Shown one piece after another: positions 31,647-39,584 of a DNA stretch of 51,607 bases; position 1 is the first letter of the stretch, and each line of letters opens with the position of its first letter. Below the pieces are notes generated by a model. That model was not told the origin of the DNA. It made no database searches and was given only the letters and a program-made list of their open reading frames with translations. Source of the stretch: Actinomycetota bacterium (lineage in GTDB: Bacteria > Actinomycetota > Acidimicrobiia > Acidimicrobiales > Iamiaceae); the NCBI GenBank assembly GCA_019639075.1, contig JAHBSO010000016.1:1-51607 (forward strand), read 5' to 3'. A program made the position numbers and the translations under genes.

Positions 31647-32732
31647 GTGAAGGGGCTCATCCTGGCCGGAGGATCGGGCACGAGGTTGCGTCCCATCACC
31701 CACACCGGGGCCAAGCAGCTGGTGCCGGTGGCCAACACGCCGATCCTGTTCCACAGCCTCCAACACCTGGCCGACGCCGGGATCAAGGAGGTCGGCGTCA
31801 TCGTCGGCGACACCGCGGAGGAGATCCGCGAGGCGGTGGGCGACGGGTCCCAGTGGGGACTCGAGGTCACCTACCTGCCGCAGGAGGCACCGCTCGGGCT
31901 CGCCCACTGCGTGCTGATCGCGCACGAGTTCCTCGGCGACGACGACTTCGTCATGTACCTCGGCGACAACCTCCTGCGCGACGGCATCGTGTCGTTCGTC
32001 GAGGGCTTCGAGGCGGCCCGGGCCACCGACGAGGTCCCGGCCGCGGCCCAGATCCTGCTCGCCCCGGTGCCCGACCCGCAGCGCTTCGGCGTCGCGGCGA
32101 TCGGCGACGACGGCTCGATCGTCGAGCTGGTCGAGAAGCCCGAGGTCCCGCCGTCGAACCTCGCCCTCGTCGGCGTGTACCTGTTCGACAAGACGATCCA
32201 CGAGGCCGTGCGGGCCATCGAGCCGTCCGAGCGTGGCGAGCTCGAGATCACCGACGCCATCCAGTGGTTGATCGACAACGGCCACCGGGTGCGCCACGAG
32301 GAGCTGAAGGGCTGGTGGCTCGACACCGGCAAGCTCACGCCGCTCCTGGAGGCCAACCGGCTGCTCCTCGAGATCCTCGAGCCCGAGATCGAGGGCACCG
32401 TCGACGAGGCGTCCCGCATCGAGGGACGGGTCGTCGTCGCCGAGGGCGCCGTGGTCACCCGGTCGATCATCCGGGGCCCGGCCATCATCGGCCCGGGCAC
32501 CGAGGTGACCGACAGCTACATCGGTCCCTTCACCTCGGTCGACGCCGACTGCGCGGTCGTCGACTCCGAGCTCGAGCACTCGATCGTCCTCGCCCGCAGC
32601 ACGATCTCGAACGTGCCCCGCATCACCGACTCCCTGATCGGGCGCGACGCCGTCGTGTCCCGCTCGGGCGAGCGTCCGGCCGCCAACCGGTTCCTCGTCG
32701 GCGACCACTGCCAGATCACCATCACCCCGTAG
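31647..32732 (+). CDS. rmlA: Glucose-1-phosphate thymidylyltransferase, long form
   Basis: 361 residues from GTG 31647, with AGGTGG five bases upstream; an earlier in-frame GTG at 31638 lies within that Shine-Dalgarno. The nucleotidyltransferase domain shows KGLILAGGSGTRLRPIT at the N terminus, PLGLAHCV, MYLGDNLL, EKPEVPPSN and GWWLDTGK. The extra 110 residues form a left-handed beta-helix (IEGRVVVAEGAVV, IIRGPAIIGPG), giving the long form found in many actinobacteria and archaea rather than the 290-residue RfbA. It makes dTDP-glucose from dTTP and glucose-1-phosphate, the first step of dTDP-rhamnose synthesis. It heads the operon rmlA-rmlC-rmlB-rmlD. Confidence 0.95.
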   Translation: MKGLILAGGSGTRLRPITHTGAKQLVPVANTPILFHSLQHLADAGIKEVGVIVGDTAEEIREAVGDGSQWGLEVTYLPQEAPLGLAHCVLIAHEFLGDDDFVMYLGDNLLRDGIVSFVEGFEAARATDEVPAAAQILLAPVPDPQRFGVAAIGDDGSIVELVEKPEVPPSNLALVGVYLFDKTIHEAVRAIEPSERGELEITDAIQWLIDNGHRVRHEELKGWWLDTGKLTPLLEANRLLLEILEPEIEGTVDEASRIEGRVVVAEGAVVTRSIIRGPAIIGPGTEVTDSYIGPFTSVDADCAVVDSELEHSIVLARSTISNVPRITDSLIGRDAVVSRSGERPAANRFLVGDHCQITITP

Positions 32733-32746
32733 GAGCACCCCCCGAC

Positions 32747-33319
32747 ATGCCAACCGTTGCACCCGTCGACGAGATCGACGGCGTCTACCTCGTCACCCCC
32801 GACGTCCACGGCGACGAACGGGGGTACTTCGTCGAGACCTACCGGCGGAACTGGTTCCCGGGCGGCCGGGAGATGGTCCAGGGCAACCGCGGCGACCGTC
32901 GCCAGGGCGCCGTGGTCGGCCTGCACTACCACCTGCACCAGGCCGACTACTGGTACGTCCCCAACGGCCGGGCCCGCGTCGTCCTGCACGACCTCCGCGA
33001 CGGCGGCCCCACCGCCGGCAACACGTGGACCGTCGACCTCGGCGCCGACCCCGACGGCGGCCCGCACGACCACCGCGGCGTGTACATCCCGCCGGGCGTC
33101 GCCCACGGCTTCGCCGCCCTCACCGACATGACCATCACCTACCTCGTCGACGGCTACTACAACCCGGCCGACGAGCTGGGCGTGGCCTGGGACGACCCGG
33201 CGATCGACGCCGACTGGGGCGTCACCGACCCGGTCGTCTCCGACCGCGACAAGGCCAACCCGGCCCGGGACGCGCTCCCGGAGCAGTTCCGTCCCCACCC
33301 CGACCTCCGCAAGGGCTGA
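32747..33319 (+). CDS. rmlC: dTDP-4-dehydrorhamnose 3,5-epimerase-like protein
   Basis: 190 residues from ATG 32747 (AGGAG 11 bases upstream). Cupin fold of the RmlC family: DERGYFVETYRRNWF at the N terminus, GLHYHLHQADYWYV, VLHDLRDGGPTAGNTW, YIPPGVAHGFAAL and YLVDGYYNPADELGVAWDDP. The catalytic-type His is kept in GLHYH, but the usual RGLHYQ context is VGLHYH and the Lys that normally follows (KLV) is replaced by aromatic residues, so it is a divergent member. Its place between rmlA and rmlB makes the epimerase role the most economical reading. Eight bases separate it from rmlB. Confidence 0.85.
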   Translation: MPTVAPVDEIDGVYLVTPDVHGDERGYFVETYRRNWFPGGREMVQGNRGDRRQGAVVGLHYHLHQADYWYVPNGRARVVLHDLRDGGPTAGNTWTVDLGADPDGGPHDHRGVYIPPGVAHGFAALTDMTITYLVDGYYNPADELGVAWDDPAIDADWGVTDPVVSDRDKANPARDALPEQFRPHPDLRKG

Positions 33320-33326
33320 TCCAACC

Positions 33327-34328
33327 GTGAACATCCTCGTCACCGGCGGCGCCGGCTTCATCGGCTCCAACTTCGTGCGGTACTGGCACGAGCAGCACCC
33401 CGACGACTCGGTCGTCGCGCTCGACGCGCTCACCTACGCGGGCGTGCGCGAGAACGTCGAGGGCATCCCGGGCGTCACGTTCGTCCAGGCCGACATCGGC
33501 GACACCCCGACCATCGAGTCCATCCTCCGGGAGCACTCGATCGACGTGATCGTCAACTTCGCCGCCGAGTCCCACAACAGCCTGGCCATCGTCGACCCGG
33601 CCCGCTTCTTCCGGACCAACGTCCTCGGCACCCAGGGCTTGTGCGAGGCGGCCAAGCGCGTGGGCGTCGCCCGCTTCCACCACGTCTCCACCTGCGAGGT
33701 GTACGGCGACCTCGACCTCGACACCGACGACGTGTTCACCGAGGAGTCGCCGTACCGGCCCCGCACGCCCTACAACGCGTCGAAGGCGGGCGGCGACCAC
33801 GCGGTCCGCGCCTACCACGAGACGTGGGACCTGCCGATCACCATCACGAACTGCGCCAACAACTACGGCGCCTACCAGTTCCCCGAGAAGGTGATCCCGT
33901 ACTTCACGACGCTGGCCCTCCAGGACCAGCCGATGCCGATGTACAAGTCGACCGACAACCGCCGCGAGTGGATCCACGCCCTGGACCACTGCCGGGCCAT
34001 CGACCTCATCATCGACAAGGGCACCGTCGGCGAGACCTACCACGTCGGCACCGGGGTCGAGAAGAGCGTGCTGGAGATCGCCGACACGATCCTCGCCCAC
34101 CTCGGCAAGCCCGACTCGCTGAAGACGATCGTGCCGGACCGCCCCGGTCACGACCGCCGCTACGTCCTCGACTGGTCGAAGATCAAGCGCGAGCTCGGCT
34201 GGGAACCGACCATCGCGTGGGAGGACGGCATCGCCGAGACCATCGACTGGTACGCCGCCAACGCCGCCTGGTGGGAGCCGCTGCGCGACCGCGCCCCGGT
34301 CGCCGAGGGCTCGGCCTGGTCGAAGTGA
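33327..34328 (+). CDS. rmlB: dTDP-glucose 4,6-dehydratase
   Basis: 333 residues from GTG 33327. NAD-binding GGAGFIGSNFVRYW, NFAAESHNS, YNASKAGGDH (Tyr-x3-Lys), NNYGAYQFPEKVIP, NRREWIHALDHC and the C-terminal IVPDRPGHDRRY are all typical of RmlB. One departure: the STDEVYG active-site motif reads STCEVYG (residue 123, codon TGC at 33693-33695), so the acid Asp is replaced by Cys while the neighbouring Glu remains. From memory this variant occurs in some other actinobacterial RmlB sequences. The enzyme makes dTDP-4-keto-6-deoxyglucose, which feeds both rhamnose synthesis (rmlC, rmlD) and probably the WecE-like aminotransferase. Its stop overlaps the rmlD start. Confidence 0.93.
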   Translation: MNILVTGGAGFIGSNFVRYWHEQHPDDSVVALDALTYAGVRENVEGIPGVTFVQADIGDTPTIESILREHSIDVIVNFAAESHNSLAIVDPARFFRTNVLGTQGLCEAAKRVGVARFHHVSTCEVYGDLDLDTDDVFTEESPYRPRTPYNASKAGGDHAVRAYHETWDLPITITNCANNYGAYQFPEKVIPYFTTLALQDQPMPMYKSTDNRREWIHALDHCRAIDLIIDKGTVGETYHVGTGVEKSVLEIADTILAHLGKPDSLKTIVPDRPGHDRRYVLDWSKIKRELGWEPTIAWEDGIAETIDWYAANAAWWEPLRDRAPVAEGSAWSK

Positions 34329-35188
34329 GCGCCGCCCGGACCGTCCTCGTCACCGGGGCGGCGGGCCAGGTCGGTTCCGAGGCCACCGTCCTGTTCGAGC
34401 AGGCCGGGTGGACCGTCGTGGGCCACGCCCACGGGTCGCTCGACATCACGAACCGGGCCGACGTGCTCGAGGCGGTGGCTGCCGCGTCCCCGGACTGGAT
34501 CGTCAACCTGGCCGCGTGGAACGCGGTCGACCTGGCCGAGACCGAGGAGGAGGCGGCCTTCGCGGTCAACGCGATGGCCGTCCGTCACCTGGCCGAGGCC
34601 GGCGATCGGGTCGGGGCCCGGCTGTGTCACGTGTCGACCGACTACGTCTTCGACGGCACCAAGGACGGCGCCTACGTCGAGTGGGACCGCACGAACCCGC
34701 AGTCGGCCTACGGGCGGTCGAAGGCCGCCGGCGAGGTCGAGGTGCCCGACGACGGCATGGTCGTGCGCACGTCGTGGGTGTGCGGCCAGCACGGTGGCAA
34801 CGTCGTGAAGACGGTGCTGAAGCTGGCCGAGGACCCCGACCGCACGCTGGCGTTCGTCACCGACCAGGTCGGCTGCCCGACCATGGCCGCCGACCTCGCC
34901 TCGTACCTGGTGCGCCTGGTCGACGAGGGCCACCGCGGCACCTTCCACGTCACCAACAGCGGGCCGGTGAGCTGGTACGAGTTCGTCCAGGAGATCCTGG
35001 CCGCGGGCGGCCACTCCCGGGATCGCGTCCGCCCGATCGTGACCGCGGAGATGGACCCGCCCCGCCCGGCGCCCCGTCCGGCCAACTCGGTGCTCGACCA
35101 CCGCGCCCTCCGGCTGTCCGGCCTGCCCGAGCCCCGCGACTTCCGCGAGGCCCTCGCCGACCTCGCCGCCCAACTCCGCCCCGCCTGA
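34325..35188 (+). CDS. rmlD: dTDP-4-dehydrorhamnose reductase
   Basis: 287 residues from GTG 34325, overlapping the rmlB stop (GTGA). VLVTGAAGQVGSEAT binds NAD(P), then NLAAWNAVDLAE, FAVNAMAVRHLA, HVSTDYVFDG and YGRSKAAGE (Tyr-x3-Lys), with RTSWVCGQHGGNVVKTVL and DQVGCPTMAADLA. Full length for the family, all motifs present. It reduces dTDP-4-keto-rhamnose to dTDP-L-rhamnose, completing the pathway. Last gene of the rml operon; a twin hairpin repeat follows 12 bases after the stop. Confidence 0.94.
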   Translation: MSAARTVLVTGAAGQVGSEATVLFEQAGWTVVGHAHGSLDITNRADVLEAVAAASPDWIVNLAAWNAVDLAETEEEAAFAVNAMAVRHLAEAGDRVGARLCHVSTDYVFDGTKDGAYVEWDRTNPQSAYGRSKAAGEVEVPDDGMVVRTSWVCGQHGGNVVKTVLKLAEDPDRTLAFVTDQVGCPTMAADLASYLVRLVDEGHRGTFHVTNSGPVSWYEFVQEILAAGGHSRDRVRPIVTAEMDPPRPAPRPANSVLDHRALRLSGLPEPRDFREALADLAAQLRPA

Positions 35189-35200
35189 CGAACCCGCGCC

Positions 35201-35262
35201 TCGGTTCTTCGGGGGGATTTCGGGGCTGAGCGGGCGGATACCCCCGAAGAACGGCCCGGTCG
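35201..35262. repeat. 62-base direct repeat, copy 1, with 12-bp hairpin
   Basis: Identical to 35273-35334. Internal stem GTTCTTCGGGGG (35204-35215) with CCCCCGAAGAAC (35241-35252), loop of 25 bases. It lies between convergent rmlD and a GT4 gene and is probably a bidirectional terminator. Confidence 0.85.
35204..35252. terminator. Hairpin in repeat copy 1 (candidate bidirectional terminator)
   Basis: 12-bp perfect stem located 15 bases after the rmlD stop. No T-tract follows, but the convergent gene context and the duplicated stem support termination. Confidence 0.5.
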
Positions 35263-35272
35263 GGGTCGGAGT

Positions 35273-35334
35273 TCGGTTCTTCGGGGGGATTTCGGGGCTG
35301 AGCGGGCGGATACCCCCGAAGAACGGCCCGGTCG
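35273..35334. repeat. 62-base direct repeat, copy 2, with 12-bp hairpin
   Basis: Exact copy of 35201-35262 at a period of 72 bases, separated by a ten-base linker. The stem arms are at 35276-35287 and 35313-35324. It ends two bases before the stop codon of the convergent GT4 gene. Confidence 0.85.
35276..35324. terminator. Hairpin in repeat copy 2 (candidate bidirectional terminator)
   Basis: Same 12-bp stem as copy 1, lying 12 bases beyond the end of the minus-strand GT4 gene, so it is well placed to end that transcript while copy 1 ends the rml transcript. Confidence 0.5.
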
Positions 35335-35336
35335 CG

Positions 35337-36452
35337 TCAGGTGCCGTGGTGGGCGAGGAGGCGGCGGTAGTGGGCTTCGGCGCGAGCGGCGGCGGCGTCG
35401 GCCCGCAGGCCGTCGCCGTGGCGCAGCGCGGCGGTGCCCATCGCGGCCCGGCGGTCGGGGTCGGCGAGCACCTCGACCAGCGCGTCGGCGAGGACCGCGG
35501 GTCGCGACGGCGGCACGAGCCGTCCCTCCACCCCGTCGGTCACCAGCTCACCCGTCCCGCCGACGTCGGTGACGACGGCTGGCACCCCGAGGACCAGCGC
35601 CTCCATCAGCGCCAGGGGCAGGCCCTCGTGGCGCGACGACAGGCAGAACACGTCGAAGCCCGACAGGACGCGGGTCGCGTCGGGCCGGTAGCCGAGGAAC
35701 CGGAAACGGTCGCCGAGCCCCAGACGGTCCCGTTCCGCGAGGAGATCGTCGTGCAGCGGCCCATCGCCGACGGCCACGAACCGCACTCGGTCGTCGCTCG
35801 CGACGACGGTCGCGGCGGCCGCCAAGAGGTCCTCGTAGGCCTTGTGGGGCTTCAGGTTGGCCACCACGCCGACGACGAGGTCGTCCGGTCCGAACCCGAG
35901 CTCGGCCCGGACCCCGGCCCGGTCGGCCCGCGCCCGGATGGCATCCACGTCGACGCCCTGGACGTCGGTGACGACGTCCCGACCGGCCCGGCCCGGGACC
36001 GAGCGGCGCACCGCGTCGGACACGGCCAGGCGGAGGTCGTCGAGCGGACACGTGGCCCGGTCGATCGCCCGCACGGCGACGTGGTGGCTCCGCCAGACGT
36101 TGTGCAGCGTCGTCACGACGACGGGGCGTCGCGACCGGGGCAGCGACCGGGCGACCACGCGCACCCCCGCCGCGACGAGCGGGGAGTGCGCGTGCACGAC
36201 GTCGAAGTGGCCCTCGACGACCAGGCGCCGCAGCCGGCCCAGCCCACGGGGATCCCACGAGGGGACGGCGTGGAGGTCGTGCACGGCCGCGCCCTCCGCC
36301 TCGATGGCCGGCTTGAGCGCCACGTGCGTCGGGAGGAGGTGGGCCACCTCGACGTCGAAGCTCGACCGGTCCCGGTTCGCGACCGCGAGGAGCACGAGGG
36401 TCTCGGCCCCGCCCGCGTCGAGGCCCTTGATCACGTGGAGGACGCGGATCAC
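35337..36452 (-). CDS. GT4-family glycosyltransferase
   Basis: 371 residues from GTG 36452, overlapping the stop of the upstream glycosyltransferase (GTGA). GT-B fold: RVLHVIKGLDAGGAETLV at the N terminus (glycine-rich acceptor loop), DVVHAHSPLVAAG, TTLHNVWRS; donor half with VVGVVANLKPHKAYEDLLAA, VAVGDGPLHDDL, FLGYRPDATRVLSGFDVF and SSRHEGLPLALMEALVLGVPAVVTD with Glu-x7-Glu. Retaining nucleotide-sugar glycosyltransferase of the cytoplasmic face. Downstream partner of the CgeB-like gene in a two-gene operon, transcribed towards the rml operon. Donor not deducible; dTDP-rhamnose is available locally. Confidence 0.87.
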   Translation of the reverse strand: MIRVLHVIKGLDAGGAETLVLLAVANRDRSSFDVEVAHLLPTHVALKPAIEAEGAAVHDLHAVPSWDPRGLGRLRRLVVEGHFDVVHAHSPLVAAGVRVVARSLPRSRRPVVVTTLHNVWRSHHVAVRAIDRATCPLDDLRLAVSDAVRRSVPGRAGRDVVTDVQGVDVDAIRARADRAGVRAELGFGPDDLVVGVVANLKPHKAYEDLLAAAATVVASDDRVRFVAVGDGPLHDDLLAERDRLGLGDRFRFLGYRPDATRVLSGFDVFCLSSRHEGLPLALMEALVLGVPAVVTDVGGTGELVTDGVEGRLVPPSRPAVLADALVEVLADPDRRAAMGTAALRHGDGLRADAAAARAEAHYRRLLAHHGT

Positions 36453-38263
36453 GGGGCCGGGTGCAACCCGTGGCGGCGGAGCAGACCGTCCAGCTCGCGC
36501 ACCCGGTGGTCGAAGGTGTGGTGGTCGAGCACGATGGCCCGGGCCTGGTCGGCCCGCTCGCGGAACGACGCGGGCTCCTCGGCGATGGCGTCGAGGAGCG
36601 CGCCCAGCTCGGCCGGCGTCTCCCAGGTCGGCACCGTTCCCGCGAACCGCTCGACGATCTCGGGGAGGTGGTCGCTCACCACGATCGCTCCGGCGGCGGT
36701 CGCGTCGAGGATGCGGTTCGACACGAAGCCCCACAGGCGCATCGTCTCCCAGTGGTCGTTGAGGACCACCGCCGACGACGCGTACCGCGCGGGAAGGTCG
36801 TCGTAGGAGACGTAGCTGCTGGCGATCAGGTCCTGTTCGACGAGGCCGTCCCAGCCGAGGCCGTGGATCGTCGGCCGGTGCCCGCTCGCCAGTGCGGCGT
36901 CGACGCTCGCCCGCCGGACCCCTCGGGTGTTGGCCAGCACGATCGTGCCCGAGCGCCGGCCGTTCGCGGCATCCGGGCGGAACCGGGTCGGGTCGGTCGC
37001 CTGTTCGAACACCTCCACCGGGGTCGACGTCGATCGGGCGAGGTGGGCAGCGAACCGTTCCGACGCGACGAGCACCAGGTCGGCGGCATCGCACTCGGCG
37101 ACGGTCAACGCCTCCGGGTGGCTGATCACCCAGAGCACGTGGACCTGGCCGGGGGAGCGGTCGACCGGTTCCAGGCCGCGGAGGACGAGGTGGACGTCGC
37201 GGGCGCGGCCGTCGATCGACGCGGCCTCGGAGATCGGCTGGCGGAGGACGTCGACTCCGGCCCTCGCGAGCGCGTCGGCGAAGCACCCCGCGTAGTGCCA
37301 GTCCCCGGAGTGGTCCGCGATCTTGCGCGACGGCGTCGCGGTCGTGAGCGCGATGGACCAACCCGTCGGGCGGTGCACGGGGTGGCCCGCGTCGAGCGCG
37401 GCCCGGCGGAGCGCCGGACCGTGCTGGCCGACGAGCCGGTTCCAGCCGGGTGCGTCCGGTGCCGGTCGGCGGCGGAGCTCGATCGGTCGGGTCGGTGCCG
37501 GCTCGACGACGACCGAGCCGCGCACCGCGACGATCGATCCGCGCCCGGCCTTGGCGAGGCGCAGGCCGACGTCGGCGAGCGCGGCGTCGGCGTCGGCGCC
37601 CGTGGCGAAGCGCGGGTCGAGGCCGCCGATCGCGACCAGGTCGGCCGCCCGCACCGCGAGCGCCCCGGTGGCGGCGAGGTCGACGGTCGCGACGTCGCCG
37701 TCGGGGGCGGGGAGGGCCCGGGGGACCGGCGCCCCGTCGTGGAGCTCGATCGTCGAGCCCGCCGAGCGGACGCCCGCTCCGCCGGGGAGCAGCGAACACG
37801 GAAGGGCGGCGGCGACGTCCGGACGGTCGAGCGCCGCGACCAGCGGGTCGATCCATGCCTGGTCGGGATCGACGCCCGGTGCGATCAGGACGACCACCCC
37901 GGCCGGATCGCCGGGCCTCTCGTGGTGCTCCTCGTCGAGCCGGCGCACCTCGACCGCGCCGGCATCGGCCCCGTCGGACCCGACCGCGGCCGGTCGGGTG
38001 GGCACGGGGGCCGGGCCGAGGCCGCGGGCGACCCGGACCCGGAGGCGGTCGACGGCGGCCCGCGCCCGGCCGGATGCCGCGGCGATCCGGTCCTGTGCGG
38101 GTCTGGTCCGTCGGTCGATCGCGATCGCGGCTCGCACGAGCGGCCGGCGCTGGACGCGCGCCGCTTCGGCGCGCCTACTGGCGGCGACCCCCCGCCAGTA
38201 GGCGACGGCGGCCTCCTCGGCGTCGAGGCGGTCGGTCGGTCCGGAACCGTCGGGCCCGGTCAC
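36449..38263 (-). CDS. Glycosyltransferase with degenerate N-terminal domain and CgeB-like C-terminal domain
   Basis: 604 residues from GTG 38263. Residues 1-90 are Arg/Ala-rich and helical. About 110-270 recall the second half of a GT2 domain (GVVVLIAPGVDPDQAWIDPLVAAL, LVAIGGLDPRFATGADADAALADVGLRLAKAG) but have no DDGS or DxD, so this part is probably not catalytic. About 290-600 form a GT-B donor domain of the Glyco_trans_1_2/CgeB type: TTATPSRKIADHSGDWHY, LRGLEPVD, VLWVISHPE, VLVASERFAAHLA, VEVFEQATDP, and VVLNDHWETMRLWGFVSNR with DATAAGAIVVSDH. A -10-like TAACCT (38302-38297) precedes it. Role inferred: transfer of a glycan-specific sugar, with the N-terminal part as scaffold. Confidence 0.75.
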   Translation of the reverse strand: MTGPDGSGPTDRLDAEEAAVAYWRGVAASRRAEAARVQRRPLVRAAIAIDRRTRPAQDRIAAASGRARAAVDRLRVRVARGLGPAPVPTRPAAVGSDGADAGAVEVRRLDEEHHERPGDPAGVVVLIAPGVDPDQAWIDPLVAALDRPDVAAALPCSLLPGGAGVRSAGSTIELHDGAPVPRALPAPDGDVATVDLAATGALAVRAADLVAIGGLDPRFATGADADAALADVGLRLAKAGRGSIVAVRGSVVVEPAPTRPIELRRRPAPDAPGWNRLVGQHGPALRRAALDAGHPVHRPTGWSIALTTATPSRKIADHSGDWHYAGCFADALARAGVDVLRQPISEAASIDGRARDVHLVLRGLEPVDRSPGQVHVLWVISHPEALTVAECDAADLVLVASERFAAHLARSTSTPVEVFEQATDPTRFRPDAANGRRSGTIVLANTRGVRRASVDAALASGHRPTIHGLGWDGLVEQDLIASSYVSYDDLPARYASSAVVLNDHWETMRLWGFVSNRILDATAAGAIVVSDHLPEIVERFAGTVPTWETPAELGALLDAIAEEPASFRERADQARAIVLDHHTFDHRVRELDGLLRRHGLHPAP

Positions 38264-38344
38264 GGGCGGGGCTCTCGACCGGCGTGCATGGGCGAGAGGT
38301 TACGGCCGACGCTCGGCGCCGTCGGCGCATGTCATCATGAGCGC
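38264..38344. promoter_or_regulatory. Divergent promoter region of two glycosyltransferase genes
   Basis: Minus strand: TAACCT (38302-38297), about 34 bases before GTG 38263. Plus strand: a weaker CATCAT (38333-38338) six bases before GTG 38345, which has no Shine-Dalgarno, so possibly leaderless. Confidence 0.35.
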
Positions 38345-39472
38345 GTGCAGGTGCTCCACGTCGTCGGGCGAAGCCATCGGCGTGGGGCCGAGCAGGTGGC
38401 GATGGAGCTGGCGGCCGAGCTCGATCGGCTGGGCCACGTCGACGAGCTGGTGGCGGTCGGACCCGGTCACGAGGGCGACCGGGTGCCCGAGCTGCCCACG
38501 TTGACGTCGTCGTCGGAGCACGGACCGCTCACCCTGGTGCGCGCCGGGCTCGCCCTGCGGCGCGTGTTGCGGCGCACGTCCTACGACCTCGTCGTGGCGC
38601 ACGGCGCCGCGGCGGCCGCGGCGGCCGCCCTGGCCGCCCCTCGTCGCCGCCCCCCGTTCGTCGTCTGGCAGCGGATCCTCGGCCTGGCGGACCGGTCCTT
38701 CAGCGGTCCCGACGCGCTCCTCTGGCGGTTCGTCTGCCGCCGGGTCGACGCCGTGGTGGCGCTCACCCCGGAGATGGGTGACGAGGTGCGCCGCCTCGGT
38801 TTCGACGGTCCGGTGTGGCCGCTCCCCAACGCCCGCAGCACCGATCGCTTCGACGGGCTCGACCGGGCCACGGCCGCCCTCACGCTCCGTAGCGAGCTCG
38901 GCGTCCCGGCCACCGCCCCCCTCGTGGGCTTCGTCGGCTACCTCGTGGACCAGAAGCGTCCCGAGCGCGCCGTCGATGTCCTTTCCGCGCTCGACGGCCA
39001 CCCCGACGCCCGTCTGGTGGTCGTCGGTACCGGTCCGCTCGCCGGCGCCGTCGCCGCGCGGGCCGAGCGGGCCGGGGTGGCCGACCGCGTGCACCTCCTC
39101 GGTCACCGTGACGATGTTCCGATGCTCCTCGCCGGCTTCGATGTGTTCGTGCTCACCAGTGGGGACGAGGGCGTGCCCGGCGTCGTGATCGAGGCGGCCA
39201 TGGCCGGGTGCCCGGTGGTGACCCATCGCCTCGGCGGGGTGGCCGACGTGGTCGTCGACGGGGTCACCGGTCGGGTGGTCGACGACGACGACGTGCAGGT
39301 CGTGGCGGCCGCGGTCGCCGAGGTGCTCTCCGACGACGCGTTCGCGCGGCAGCTGTCGGCGGCGGCGTTGGCGCGGTCGGAGGCGTTCTCGATGGCGGCG
39401 GTCGCCCGACGGTACGACGAGCGGTTCCGTCACCTCGTAGGCGGTGAGGCGCAGAACGACCACGTACGGTGA
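38345..39472 (+). CDS. GT4-family glycosyltransferase
   Basis: 375 residues from GTG 38345. GT-B fold: QVLHVVGRSHRRGAEQVAMELA, a central hydrophobic Ala-rich helix (VAHGAAAAAAAALAAP), FVVWQRILGLADRSF, then VGFVGYLVDQKRPERAVDVL, VVVGTGPLAGAV, LLGHRDDVPMLLAGFDVFVL and SGDEGVPGVVIEAAMAGCPVVTH with Glu-x7-Glu. Cytoplasmic retaining glycosyltransferase. It ends 112 bases before the PglF-like gene, which has its own -10 box. Donor unknown. Confidence 0.86.
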   Translation: MQVLHVVGRSHRRGAEQVAMELAAELDRLGHVDELVAVGPGHEGDRVPELPTLTSSSEHGPLTLVRAGLALRRVLRRTSYDLVVAHGAAAAAAAALAAPRRRPPFVVWQRILGLADRSFSGPDALLWRFVCRRVDAVVALTPEMGDEVRRLGFDGPVWPLPNARSTDRFDGLDRATAALTLRSELGVPATAPLVGFVGYLVDQKRPERAVDVLSALDGHPDARLVVVGTGPLAGAVAARAERAGVADRVHLLGHRDDVPMLLAGFDVFVLTSGDEGVPGVVIEAAMAGCPVVTHRLGGVADVVVDGVTGRVVDDDDVQVVAAAVAEVLSDDAFARQLSAAALARSEAFSMAAVARRYDERFRHLVGGEAQNDHVR

Positions 39473-39584
39473 GACAAACCTCGGTTTCGGCGGACGTCGG
39501 CCGACAGGTTGCGGTAGAGTCCTCAACCGCACGCCGGTGCCTAACCGGGGACTCCTGTCACGAAGCCGGCAGGCGGAGGTAGAT
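39473..39584 (+). promoter_or_regulatory. Promoter and leader of the PglF-like gene
   Basis: A -10-like TAGAGT at 39515-39520 predicts a transcript start near 39527 and a leader of roughly 58 bases. GGAGG (39575-39579) precedes GTG 39585. No riboswitch-like structure is recognised in the leader. Confidence 0.4.

Noticed and set aside
35201..35334. CRISPR-like array
   Set aside because: Only two 62-base units with a ten-base linker and internal hairpins; no spacers and no cas genes in the window.
39444..39584. Upstream extension of the PglF-like protein overlapping the preceding GT4 gene
   Set aside because: The extra 47 residues are Arg-rich and unlike the family; a -10 box and GGAGG lie inside this stretch and support GTG 39585.
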